This document shows, piece after piece, positions 32,245 through 40,658 of a stretch of 64,000 bases of DNA. The stretch's first letter is position 1. Each line of letters starts with the position of its first letter. The DNA is from JBBQKQ01 sp043719155. GTDB lineage: Bacteria; Patescibacteriota; Minisyncoccia; Phycocordibacterales; UBA5272. The notes below the pieces were generated by a model, which did no database searches, was not told the origin of the DNA, and saw only the letters and a list, made by a program, of their open reading frames with translations. The translations under genes and the position numbers were made by a program. The DNA lies in NCBI GenBank assembly GCA_043719155.1, contig JAYSUJ010000022.1, forward strand, positions 1 through 64,000, given 5' to 3'.

Positions 32245-32306
32245 GTGTATACCAAAGTGCGCCGCGACTTTGAAGTCAACTGAAAACAGTGGTAAAGGAA
32301 ACACTA

Positions 32307-32579
32307 ATGTGGGAAATCACGGAATGCCTAGTGCAAAGTGACATGCTTCTCAAAGGACTACTCGCGAAAGGATGGGAGCCTTTCTCAGTTCTTTCCAGAA
32401 AGGCTTTCCAAAATGGAGCTAACTTCGGCCCAGTCTGCTTTCTTCGTCGAAAGATTGAAGAAGAACTGGAGGTCAAAGCTCTTTTTACTCAAGATCAAGT
32501 CAAGGCACATCTTGCTGAAGGCTGGTCCTGGGTAGGATCCCAAGAAAGCATTGTTTACCTTTCGCGACCGAAACAATAA
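32307..32579 (+). CDS. Mini-gene: 90-residue soluble protein
   Basis: The product starts MWEITECLVQSDMLLKGLL and is soluble, mixed alpha/beta by appearance, with Trp residues in the repeated pattern AKGWEPFSV (about 25) and AEGWSWVGS (about 75). The two GW-containing segments may be related copies of a small motif. The ATG at 32307 is chosen because AAAGGAAA lies 6 bases before it. No family is recognised. It is convergent with ligA and divergent from gatC, with a 13-bp terminator. Confidence 0.72.
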   Translation: MWEITECLVQSDMLLKGLLAKGWEPFSVLSRKAFQNGANFGPVCFLRRKIEEELEVKALFTQDQVKAHLAEGWSWVGSQESIVYLSRPKQ

Positions 32580-32600
32580 ACTCGTTCCCGTTCTACCACT

Positions 32601-32635
32601 AGGGGAGTTCAGCACAGCTGAACTCCCCTTTTTAT
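32601..32635 (+). terminator. Strong terminator of the 32307 mini-gene
   Basis: A 13-bp perfect stem (32601-32613 with 32617-32629) with a 3-base ACA loop is followed by a T run. It is one of the strongest hairpins in the window. Confidence 0.92.
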
Positions 32636-32651
32636 TTCAACTTTTTTTGCT

Positions 32652-34637
32652 TTACTCAAGCATTTTTATGAAGTTCTCAATTTTTAAAGTTTTTATATTT
32701 AATTTATTTGCCTTTTCTAACTTTGAACCAGCATCATTTCCAACCACTAGAAAAGTGGTTTTATTGTTTACCGCATTTTGAACACTTCCTCCGTTTTCTT
32801 TGATTTTTTGTTCAATCTCTTCTCTCGTGATACCTTCAAAGGTCCCCGTAATTACGAAACGTGTATTTTCAAACTTATTACTTTTTGATAAATTTTCATA
32901 GTTAGAGACTTTAATATGTTTCAATAAATTTTTTATTTCTAGAACATTTTCTTTATTATTTAGGTAGTCTGAAATGTTGGTCTTTATTTTCTCACCTATT
33001 CCAAATATTTTTTCCAGACTTTCTTTTTTTAGATTTAGAAAATTATCTACGGACTGGAAATTCTTTGCCAAATCTGTAGACGTCTCCTCTCCAATGTTAT
33101 CAATAGACAGGCCCATTAGAAATTTTTGCAGCTTTAAGTTCTTTGCATTATTTATAGCATCTATCAAATTTTGAGCAGATTTTTCTTTAAAGCCTTCCAG
33201 TTGCAAAATCCGTTCCTTTTTAAGTAAATAAATGTCAGATATTTTTTTAACCAAGTTATTGTTGAAAAGTAAATTTACAGTACTCTCACCCAGACCTTCA
33301 ATATTAGCTACTTTTCTGCTGGCAAAATATATTATTTTATTTATTATCTTTGCTTTACAGTTTTTGTTTTCACAAACAAGTTTTACACCATCATTTTCAA
33401 TGTCTTTTGTTAATAACGAACTACATTCTGGACATTCTTTAACAACTTCTATCTTCCTTTCTTCTCCATTTCTTAGGTTAGCAATTACACCGAAAACCTG
33501 AGGTATAATGTCACCCGCTTTTCTTACCATTACCGTGTCTCCTATTTTTACTCCAAGCCTGTTTATTTCATCGTAATTGTGTAAAGTAGCCCTAGCCACA
33601 GTTGAGCCCGCCAACTGCACAGGGGAAAGCTCGGCAACAGGTGTAACCACACCAGTTCTACCAACCTGAAAAGTAACAGATAAAAGCTTTGTGGCCGCCT
33701 CCTCTGCTTTAAATTTATAGGCTATGCCCCCACGCGGACTTTTAGCTGTATAGCCCAGATCTGCCACTAGTTTTTTCTGATTGACCTTAACCACAATTCC
33801 GTCAATTGCATAGTCTTGAATCTCGGGCCTTTTGTTGTTCCATCTATCGTAATATCCTTGCACCTCTGCTATATTTTTACAAAATTCTGAATCGCTATTT
33901 ACTAGAAAACCTAGATTTATAAGCTTATTATTTGTAGCTTTTTGTGTGAGTAATTCCAGGCCGTCAATTTCATAGGCAAATAATTTCAAATTTCTTTTTG
34001 CGACAACCTTTGAATCTAGTTGGCGCAGAGTACCGGCCGCCACATTTCTGGGGTTTGCATAAAGCTCAAGACCAGACTCTTTTCTTTCAGTATTTATATT
34101 ATCAAAATCCATTTTTGCTAGCCAAACTTCTCCTGTTACGAAAATATTTATTTTTTCAGGTAAAAATTTTGGTACTGAATTAATAGTACTAACATTGACA
34201 GTAACGTCTTCACCCACCTCTCCATCTCCCCTTGTTGCGGCTTGTACCAACTCTCCATCAACATATTTTAAAATAATTTTTAGTCCATCTATTTTCAGCT
34301 CAGCAAAGTAGCTAAACTCTTCTTCCTTTTTTAAATACCTTAGATTTCTTAGTTCCCACTTTTCTAACTCTGAAAAATTAAAAACATTATCATATGACCA
34401 TTGTAAAAAATCATGCTTAACTTTCTTAAAACTATCCAAAACTTCACCACCAACCTTTTTTGTTGGACTATTTTTACTGATATAATTCGGGTTCTTTTCT
34501 TCTAAAAAAACAAGTTCATTGAAAAGCGAATCGTAAACTTCATCGGAGATTATTGGTTTGTCGTGGGTATAGTAGGCTGCTCTATGTTTTTCTATTTCCA
34601 CCATTAAATCATGCATTCTTGCCTTTATTTTACTCAT
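32652..34637 (-). CDS. ligA: NAD-dependent DNA ligase
   Basis: LigA seals nicks in DNA. The 661-residue product has the N-terminal Ia domain (HDKPIISDEVYD), the adenylation motif ELKIDGLKI with the nucleophile Lys near residue 114, an OB fold, a four-Cys zinc finger (CPEC and later CENKNC), helix-hairpin-helix repeats (NIEGLGE, LEGFKEKSA, IDNIGEE, IFGIGEK) and a C-terminal BRCT domain (RFVITGTFEG). All domains are in the standard order and the length is normal. Confidence 0.98.
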   Translation of the reverse strand: MSKIKARMHDLMVEIEKHRAAYYTHDKPIISDEVYDSLFNELVFLEEKNPNYISKNSPTKKVGGEVLDSFKKVKHDFLQWSYDNVFNFSELEKWELRNLRYLKKEEEFSYFAELKIDGLKIILKYVDGELVQAATRGDGEVGEDVTVNVSTINSVPKFLPEKINIFVTGEVWLAKMDFDNINTERKESGLELYANPRNVAAGTLRQLDSKVVAKRNLKLFAYEIDGLELLTQKATNNKLINLGFLVNSDSEFCKNIAEVQGYYDRWNNKRPEIQDYAIDGIVVKVNQKKLVADLGYTAKSPRGGIAYKFKAEEAATKLLSVTFQVGRTGVVTPVAELSPVQLAGSTVARATLHNYDEINRLGVKIGDTVMVRKAGDIIPQVFGVIANLRNGEERKIEVVKECPECSSLLTKDIENDGVKLVCENKNCKAKIINKIIYFASRKVANIEGLGESTVNLLFNNNLVKKISDIYLLKKERILQLEGFKEKSAQNLIDAINNAKNLKLQKFLMGLSIDNIGEETSTDLAKNFQSVDNFLNLKKESLEKIFGIGEKIKTNISDYLNNKENVLEIKNLLKHIKVSNYENLSKSNKFENTRFVITGTFEGITREEIEQKIKENGGSVQNAVNNKTTFLVVGNDAGSKLEKANKLNIKTLKIENFIKMLE

Positions 34638-34668
34638 AAATTATCAAATAAATTATAACATTAAAAAA

Positions 34669-35154
34669 TTAATAGAAAAACTCTACAAGTCTAGCAACAA
34701 CTCTCTTGCCGGACTCATCTTCACAGACTCTGTTTTGACCTGAAATTACCATTTTATTTGAAATCTCAACATTATCTGGTTGACGGGTAGAGCTTACAAC
34801 AGCACAAAAATCTCCCTGGTCTGTTGTAATTTTCATTTTCAAAACCGAGTCTTTTGCACCTGCATTATTGGTTGGTCCACTGACAAATTCCAAATCTGGT
34901 GAGGCAGTATTTCCAGCACAGTTTCCAGCATTCCCGTTGAATAAAACGCTACTAGCACTTGTCGTGGCATTTTGTTCCTTGAATAATAGACATTCAAAAG
35001 CTGAGTCAGCAGTATAAAGTGCTTGAAAAGAACTAGAGTCAATGTTCATTATCTCTATTTGCTTAATCAAAAGTAAGTACATTGAGGTTAAAATTGATAC
35101 AACAATTGCCGAAAAGAAAATTGCAAACATGGACACAAAAGCTTTTTTTTTCAT
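34669..35154 (-). CDS. PilX-like minor pilin or pilus assembly protein
   Basis: The 161-residue product starts MKKKAFVSMFAIFFSAIVVS with one hydrophobic helix (about residues 6-30), then AYTADSAFECLLF-like sequence (ALYTADSAFECLLF), which is typical of PilX/GspK-type proteins. Like the three pilins upstream it has Ala-Phe at the predicted processing point, but no Glu at position +5. Three to four Cys may form disulfides. It is the last gene of the pilin cluster. Confidence 0.72.
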   Translation of the reverse strand: MKKKAFVSMFAIFFSAIVVSILTSMYLLLIKQIEIMNIDSSSFQALYTADSAFECLLFKEQNATTSASSVLFNGNAGNCAGNTASPDLEFVSGPTNNAGAKDSVLKMKITTDQGDFCAVVSSTRQPDNVEISNKMVISGQNRVCEDESGKRVVARLVEFFY

Positions 35155-35158
35155 ATTC

Positions 35159-35680
35159 TTATTTTATGTTTATGTTAAAAAGTAATTTTTTTAAATTGAC
35201 CTGAACTTTCACACCATTAACATCTGACCAAACAAGACTTTCCACAATAAAGCCAGTCCTATCGGGGTTTTCAGTAAATTTAATTTTTCTAAAAAAATCT
35301 GTTGGCTCACCCCCAACTTTAAATAAGGTATCATCGTCTCTTCCTAATCTGCAACTGTCATCAGAGAGGCTTGAAATTTGCGAAGTACAAGCCGCAACTC
35401 TCGGAAGCGGAGAGAAACCGTCCCAGTCTATACTACAGCCGTCGGCACAAGTCAGATTAACTTCAGCTTTGAAAGCCTCAACATCAGCATTTCTAAGAGA
35501 GGTAGACAGCTCTAAACCTTCTTGAGATAGTCCTGTTGCTACTATTCTTGCTCTTATAAGTTGAGAGTAGCTGTAACTTCTGTACATAAAAGTAAGTGGT
35601 GCAGTGATCATGATTGTTATTGCCAAAAGTGTTACCAAGGTTTCAACTATTGTAAAGGCAGATTTATTTGTATTTTTCAT
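35159..35680 (-). CDS. Prepilin-type protein (PilV-like)
   Basis: The 173-residue product has the type IV pilin N-terminus SAFTIVETLVTLLAI, with a basic leader, a predicted cleavage before Phe and Glu at +5. Ala replaces the usual Gly at -1. A hydrophobic helix to about residue 30 is followed by a globular part with four Cys (CADGCSIDW, CTSQISSLSDDSC). It follows the next pilin gene by 3 bases. Confidence 0.85.
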   Translation of the reverse strand: MKNTNKSAFTIVETLVTLLAITIMITAPLTFMYRSYSYSQLIRARIVATGLSQEGLELSTSLRNADVEAFKAEVNLTCADGCSIDWDGFSPLPRVAACTSQISSLSDDSCRLGRDDDTLFKVGGEPTDFFRKIKFTENPDRTGFIVESLVWSDVNGVKVQVNLKKLLFNINIK

Positions 35681-35683
35681 ATT

Positions 35684-36421
35684 CTAAAAATAAGTGATTA
35701 GACGTTGTGCAATACTTGTTTGGATTTCTACACTCCCTGCTTCTGTATGCTTCAATTTCATTTTCACTCTGACCATAGGGTTTTTTGGATTTTCTGAACC
35801 AGTAGTTTCGTCAACAAAAACATCGAATGAAAGCTTTTCAATTATTATATCTTCTGGCAACATAGATGCGCCCAGGTCGCAGCGCTTCTCAAAAATTAAA
35901 CCCCCTGTGAGAATTTGAAAATCAGAAACCTTATAAAGCTTTCCTCCTGTTATACAAAAAGCATTCTGATCTACCAGAGTATTTGGATTTCCATTTTGAG
36001 ATTCAAAAACAATGTAAGGAGAGTTTTTAGCTCGAGTCAATAGCTGACTGTTGTCATTTGTTTCTGTACAAACCGTTCCCGTATAGCCTGCTCCTAAATT
36101 TCTTCGAGCGTCGATACAGTCCTGGGTAAAATTTTCACTCCTAATTGCAGTAGATCTTATACGGATTATTGTAGAATCTGCAGAAGTCAAAACCCCAGAA
36201 TAGTTATAGCCGTATCGCAATTGTCTTGACATGTTTTCAAGGGTAATTTGCGCAGTTTGAGTTAGGAAAAGTTGAGCTTGTATTCTTTTCTGGGCCCCTA
36301 TCATTGATATTGTAATAGTTATAACAGTTGTTATTATAAATGAAAAAATAGCCAGAGAAACTATTATCTCAATGAGAGAAAAAGCACTTTTTCTACTTTT
36401 GTTTTTACCAGTCTGATACAT
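35684..36421 (-). CDS. Prepilin-type protein (PilW/PulJ-like)
   Basis: The 245-residue product has the pilin start SAFSLIEIIVSLAIFSFI, again with Ala at -1, then QTAQITLENMSRQLRYGYNY, the usual PilW/PulJ follow-on, and a beta-rich body. I chose the ATG at 36421, which overlaps the end of the upstream pilin gene by 17 bases; the longer frame reads 15 more residues back inside that gene. Confidence 0.85.
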   Translation of the reverse strand: MYQTGKNKSRKSAFSLIEIIVSLAIFSFIITTVITITISMIGAQKRIQAQLFLTQTAQITLENMSRQLRYGYNYSGVLTSADSTIIRIRSTAIRSENFTQDCIDARRNLGAGYTGTVCTETNDNSQLLTRAKNSPYIVFESQNGNPNTLVDQNAFCITGGKLYKVSDFQILTGGLIFEKRCDLGASMLPEDIIIEKLSFDVFVDETTGSENPKNPMVRVKMKLKHTEAGSVEIQTSIAQRLITYF

Positions 36422-37007
36422 ACATTTGTCCCGTAGAAAGTATAACAACCTTTTTCTTAAAAACATTATTCTTTTTGCTACTGAGAGTAACCTCCAATTT
36501 ATCGAAGCTCAAACTGTCAGATGGTACTAAATTTGTTGATCCCTCAAGTCCGAAAAGCTTTGCCTCTGGGTTTGGTCTTTTAAAGACACCATAGGCAGTA
36601 ACAAGCTCAGTTGAAACATTTTGTCTGAAACCCACAATACTAGAAATGGTAAACTGGTCTTTTAAAACAGCTGGGGAAGCTTCTGGGTCATTTTCTAAAC
36701 AGCTTTGATACTTGATATTTGTAAACTCGCCGTTAAAACAATTTTCAACCTCCCTACGCAACCTCTTTATTTCATTGCTACTTTTTGAAAACACGAAACC
36801 ATTGGCAAACTTTTTTCCTGGTACAGATAGAGAAGAGATACCAAAAGTTTGTGTCTCCCGAAAAAAAGCCAACATTTTATAGGTATCGGTAGAAAGGGAG
36901 ATCTGTTCTGCGAATTTAGGATATGAGGAAACACTCAAAACAGCCATAATAGCTATAATTGACATAGATACCAAGAGCTCAATAAGTGTAAAGGCTGAAT
37001 ATTTCAT
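36405..37007 (-). CDS. Prepilin-type protein (GspH/PilE-like)
   Basis: The 200-residue product begins MKYSAFTLIELLVSMSIIAI, a canonical pilin helix except for Ala at -1. A large beta-rich head follows, with two Cys (ENCFNGE, QSCLEND). Its first 29 bases overlap the end of the prepilin peptidase gene, so peptidase and pilins are co-expressed. Confidence 0.88.
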   Translation of the reverse strand: MKYSAFTLIELLVSMSIIAIMAVLSVSSYPKFAEQISLSTDTYKMLAFFRETQTFGISSLSVPGKKFANGFVFSKSSNEIKRLRREVENCFNGEFTNIKYQSCLENDPEASPAVLKDQFTISSIVGFRQNVSTELVTAYGVFKRPNPEAKLFGLEGSTNLVPSDSLSFDKLEVTLSSKKNNVFKKKVVILSTGQMYVSDW

Positions 37008-37758
37008 TTAGAGAAAGTATATCTTGGATTTTTATTATATGGTAATTAGTTATCAAGATAAAAAGTGATGCAACAAAAATAATTGGTAAAAAAGGCATTC
37101 TTACATTTCTTTCAAACTCCTTCTTAATTATAAGTAGATAACAAATACCATATATTGCTCCAAACCAAACTGAATAGAGAAATATAGAAATCGAAAATTG
37201 AGTTCCAAAAAAAAGTGAGAGAGCTGTATAGACATAGGGATCAGCTTCACCGATGGCATTTTTATTTATAAAATAAATTAGCCAAAAAGGTAAAATCACC
37301 AAAAGTGCAACCATTTCAAAACCCAAAAACAAAGATTTCAAGAGTCCTAAAATCATAAGTGCATATACAAATTTAGAGCTAACTTGCATGTCCGCAAGAT
37401 CTTCCAACACCAATGCCAAGAAAATACCGCCAAATATCAAGGCAAAAACAATATGTAGAAAACCCAAACTTCCAAAGTATACAGAGGAAAACAAAAACCA
37501 TAGCCCAAGTAGAATTTCACCTACAAATAAAGAAAGCGGGATTTTAGTTTTACAAAAAAAACACTTCCCTTGCAAAAAAATGAAGGAAACAACTGGTATC
37601 AAGTGATAAAATTTAAGTTGGGTTTTGCAGGATTTACACGCCGACCTAGTGTTAAGTAGGAAAAAACTTTTAGCACCATCCTGGAAAACACAAATAGCAG
37701 AAGCGACAGAAGCTCCGAGAAAAAAAATTATTGAATATACAAAAAAAAGGTTTGTCAT
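36979..37758 (-). CDS. pilD: Type IV prepilin peptidase, GEAD variant
   Basis: This membrane aspartyl protease cleaves prepilin leaders and methylates the new N-terminus. The 259-residue product has about eight helices and an N-terminal zinc loop with two CxxC pairs (ACKSC and KCFFC). The first catalytic Asp is in LEDLADMQV. The second, normally in GxGD, appears as IGEADPYVY, so the conserved Gly is Ala. Its ATG overlaps the dnaG stop by 4 bases. It heads the pilin genes that follow. Confidence 0.87.
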   Translation of the reverse strand: MTNLFFVYSIIFFLGASVASAICVFQDGAKSFFLLNTRSACKSCKTQLKFYHLIPVVSFIFLQGKCFFCKTKIPLSLFVGEILLGLWFLFSSVYFGSLGFLHIVFALIFGGIFLALVLEDLADMQVSSKFVYALMILGLLKSLFLGFEMVALLVILPFWLIYFINKNAIGEADPYVYTALSLFFGTQFSISIFLYSVWFGAIYGICYLLIIKKEFERNVRMPFLPIIFVASLFILITNYHIIKIQDILSLNEIFSLYTY

Positions 37759-39488
37759 ATAAAAGATAAATCTTTTTTTAGACTAGTTGAAATCTTTGTT
37801 AGGTCTTGCATCCGTTTTAAATTCTCTTCTAGGCTTTGTCCCTCTCGTATTTCATTTTTACAATCCTCTATTAACTTAGCTAAAAGTTTTTTCATAAACT
37901 CATAAATAACTTCTTGTACATGCTGGACAAGCTTGAATTCGTTATCATTTTTTGATACTTTTTCAGCCTTTTTTCTTTCAATATTTATTACTTCTCTATT
38001 TAAAATTTCGTCCGGTATTCCTTCAAGTGTAAACTCTGCATTTTCTGGCTTCTGTAAACCTAAATAGTACTTTAGCTTTGTACTTAAAAAATCCTTGAAT
38101 TCCAAATCTTCTAGTAGAGAGAGAGAAGCGGCACATTCTGCCAGCATAGTCATAATTTCTATTTGCGGAATCTTTTTTTTCTCCTTTTTTATTTGAAGTA
38201 CAACTTCGCTTTGCACATTTTCTGTTTCTTGTTTAATTATGGAGACATCAATATCTAATGCTGATGCGATTTCTTTCGTGTAAGTTTCTTTTAAAAGTGG
38301 ACTTTTTACTACCCTCAAAAGGGGGAACAGATCTTTTCGCAAAAGCTGTATTTGTCTCGGCTTAATTTTTTCTTTTTCTAAAATTATTTCTGTGATGAGT
38401 GTCAAAATGGGTTTTGGCTCACCTACAGCTTTCTTCCAATTTTCTGTTTTGTCTTTTTGGTCATGCAGAATCATATCGGCTGGGTCTTTATCAATTAGTT
38501 TTATACCCTCTACTTCCATGTCACTTTCTAATGCCAATGCTGCGCTCTTAAGCATAGCAGCGTAACCTGCTTTGTCGGTGTCCAATGCTAAAACAACAGT
38601 TTCTGAAAAACGCTTTAAAATAGAAATATGTTCTGGTGTGAAAGCAGTACCGGAAATGGCAACTGTATTTGTATTGCCAGCTTGATGCGACATTACCACA
38701 TCCATCTGCCCTTCCACTACCAACACTTTTTTGAGTTTTGCAATTTCACTTTTTGCCTTGTCATAACCAAACAGAATTGCACTCTTGTGATACATGGGTG
38801 TTTCTGGACTGTTTACATACTTTGCTACTCCGTCTCGACCCTCGTCTGAGCCAATTATTCTGCCACTATAGGCCACTACCTTACCAGATGCATTCATAAC
38901 GGGAAACATAACTCTACTTCTAAATCTGTCATATAAACCTTTTTCATGTTTTATACAAACTCCACTAGTTACAATTTCTTCATCTGTATAACCCGCTTTA
39001 TTTAACTTGGTATAAAGCTGTCTCCAGTCATTTGGGGCAAAGCCTATTCTAAATTTTTGCACTGTTTCATTGTTTACCCCCCTTCTTTTTAAATATTCTT
39101 TGGCTTCTGTGTTTTGGGATAAATTATGTTCAAAAAAAAGAGTTGAGTTTTCCAAAATGTCTATAAGTGAAGATGTTTCTTCTTTTTTAAAGTTTGCTAA
39201 ACTGACCCCGGCTTTGTCCGCAAGCATTCGAAGTGCATCTTTAAAATTTATACCTTCAATTTTCATTGTAAATCCAAAAATGTCACCATGTTCGCTACAG
39301 CCAAAACAATGATAAAAACCTTTGGCAGGGTTTATATAAAAACTTGGTGACTTTTCATTATGAAATGGGCATCTGGCCCTAAATTGTGACCCAGCTTTCT
39401 CTAGCTTTACATATGTTGAAACTACATCTAAAATATTTAGCCTATCTCGTATTAAATCCAAATTTGCGTTATTTTTACCCTGCAACAT
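37755..39488 (-). CDS. dnaG: DNA primase
   Basis: DnaG makes RNA primers for replication. The 577-residue product has an N-terminal zinc finger (CPFHNEKSPSF then HCFGC, about 40-65), the catalytic core, a Toprim domain with LVVEGQMDVV (about 265) and a later ALDTDKAG with metal-binding Asp residues. A C-terminal helical domain that would bind helicase is present but divergent. It follows pheA by 24 bases and overlaps pilD. Confidence 0.97.
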   Translation of the reverse strand: MLQGKNNANLDLIRDRLNILDVVSTYVKLEKAGSQFRARCPFHNEKSPSFYINPAKGFYHCFGCSEHGDIFGFTMKIEGINFKDALRMLADKAGVSLANFKKEETSSLIDILENSTLFFEHNLSQNTEAKEYLKRRGVNNETVQKFRIGFAPNDWRQLYTKLNKAGYTDEEIVTSGVCIKHEKGLYDRFRSRVMFPVMNASGKVVAYSGRIIGSDEGRDGVAKYVNSPETPMYHKSAILFGYDKAKSEIAKLKKVLVVEGQMDVVMSHQAGNTNTVAISGTAFTPEHISILKRFSETVVLALDTDKAGYAAMLKSAALALESDMEVEGIKLIDKDPADMILHDQKDKTENWKKAVGEPKPILTLITEIILEKEKIKPRQIQLLRKDLFPLLRVVKSPLLKETYTKEIASALDIDVSIIKQETENVQSEVVLQIKKEKKKIPQIEIMTMLAECAASLSLLEDLEFKDFLSTKLKYYLGLQKPENAEFTLEGIPDEILNREVINIERKKAEKVSKNDNEFKLVQHVQEVIYEFMKKLLAKLIEDCKNEIREGQSLEENLKRMQDLTKISTSLKKDLSFI

Positions 39489-39512
39489 GTAGACAGTATA
39501 ACATTTTTGTCA

Positions 39513-40379
39513 TTAGTTTTTCCCTGTCTTGTAAGACCCTAAAACTTTGACTTCTTTTGCAATTTCTCTTAAATTACTTAATGCATTAGCTATATTTGTG
39601 TCACTTTCTTTTCCTTCAAAATCTAAATAAAAGTAATATTTCCATGGTGACTTTGGAACTGGTCTACTTTCAATTTTGGTTAAATTTATATCTCTTAAAG
39701 AAAAACAAGCTAGAGCTTTAAAGAGAAAACCTGTAATATTGCCACCAGTAAAAATAATAGAAGTTTTATACTTATCATTTTGCACTATTCCCCTCCTGCC
39801 TGAGGAGGGGTTAGAGGTGGTGGGAGATTCTTTTGAAATTACCAAAAATCTTGTATAATTATTTTTGTCATCTTGAAAGTCCTTTTTTAGAACTTTTAGA
39901 TTATGCATGTTTCCAGCTTTAACAGATGCTATACAGGCTTTACTTTTGTCATTGGTTTTTTTTACAAATTCAGCCGAGCCGGCTGTATCAAAATATTCCA
40001 CAATTTTTGCGTTAGGTAAATATTCTTTTAAATTATGCTCACATTGAGCCAGTGCCTGCCAGTGACTATATACCTCTTTTATGTCCTCATTCTTTGTTTC
40101 CGGTAAAACTAAAAGCTGATGGTTCACATGCACATACGCTTCACCAACTACTTTTAAATCGTGTTTACCGAGTAAATCAAAATTTTTATGTATAGATCCC
40201 GCAAGAGAATTTTCAACGGGGATTACCCCAAAATCTAAACCCCCACTTTCTACACCTTCAAAAATAGATTCGAAATCTTTGCAGCCAACAAGATCTACAT
40301 TTTTTGATAACTCTTTAGAAAAACTCTCTGCAGCCATTTCGCTATAAGCACCCGAGACACCCTGATAGCCTATTTTCAT
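39513..40379 (-). CDS. pheA: Prephenate dehydratase with an in-frame palindromic insert
   Basis: PheA converts prephenate to phenylpyruvate in phenylalanine synthesis. The 288-residue product has YQGVSGAYSE at the start, the PVENSLAGS loop, the catalytic TRF in NYTRFLVI (about residue 182), and a C-terminal ACT regulatory domain with the Phe-binding ESRP. Between TRF and ACT the linker reads SPTTSNPSSGRRGIVQN, encoded by a palindromic repeat. No other shikimate-pathway gene is in the window. It overlaps the upstream 92-residue gene by 4 bases. Confidence 0.95.
   Translation of the reverse strand: MKIGYQGVSGAYSEMAAESFSKELSKNVDLVGCKDFESIFEGVESGGLDFGVIPVENSLAGSIHKNFDLLGKHDLKVVGEAYVHVNHQLLVLPETKNEDIKEVYSHWQALAQCEHNLKEYLPNAKIVEYFDTAGSAEFVKKTNDKSKACIASVKAGNMHNLKVLKKDFQDDKNNYTRFLVISKESPTTSNPSSGRRGIVQNDKYKTSIIFTGGNITGFLFKALACFSLRDINLTKIESRPVPKSPWKYYFYLDFEGKESDTNIANALSNLREIAKEVKVLGSYKTGKN
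39790..39826. repeat. Palindromic repeat inside pheA
   Basis: CCCCTCCT (39790-39797) and AGGAGGGG (39803-39810) form an 8-bp stem, followed by TTAGAGGTGGTGGGAG. The pattern resembles a common dispersed bacterial palindrome (CCCCTCCT..AGGAGGGGTTAGGGGTGG). It is translated in frame as the interdomain linker. Confidence 0.75.
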
Positions 40380-40654
40380 ATTTCCTGTTCTTGTTCCACA
40401 ATCTCCTCTATTCTATTTACAATTAAATCGTCAAGAGTTTTTTCTGTTTCTGTGTTCAAATCTGCCTCAGCTTTTACAAATTCTGCAGTGGTTTTCAATA
40501 CGTCTCGCAGGTTTAAATCTAATTTGCTGTCTATCTCTGATAGCTCTATTAATAGAGCATCCATTTCCTGATCCAACTTCAAACTTTCTTGCTCCATTTC
40601 GGCTTCTAATTTAGCAATATCTTCCTCGGTCATAATTTCTTCATTTTCTTGCAT
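40376..40654 (-). CDS. Acidic helical protein of unknown function
   Basis: The 92-residue product is very rich in Glu, Asp and Leu with heptad-like spacing, so it is probably one or two coiled-coil helices. It has no Cys, no Trp and no membrane segment. It overlaps pheA by 4 bases and follows the long basic coiled-coil gene by 4, so the acidic and basic products may be made together. A complex between them is a guess based on charge and linkage. Confidence 0.6.
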   Translation of the reverse strand: MQENEEIMTEEDIAKLEAEMEQESLKLDQEMDALLIELSEIDSKLDLNLRDVLKTTAEFVKAEADLNTETEKTLDDLIVNRIEEIVEQEQEI

Positions 40655-40658
40655 ATTC

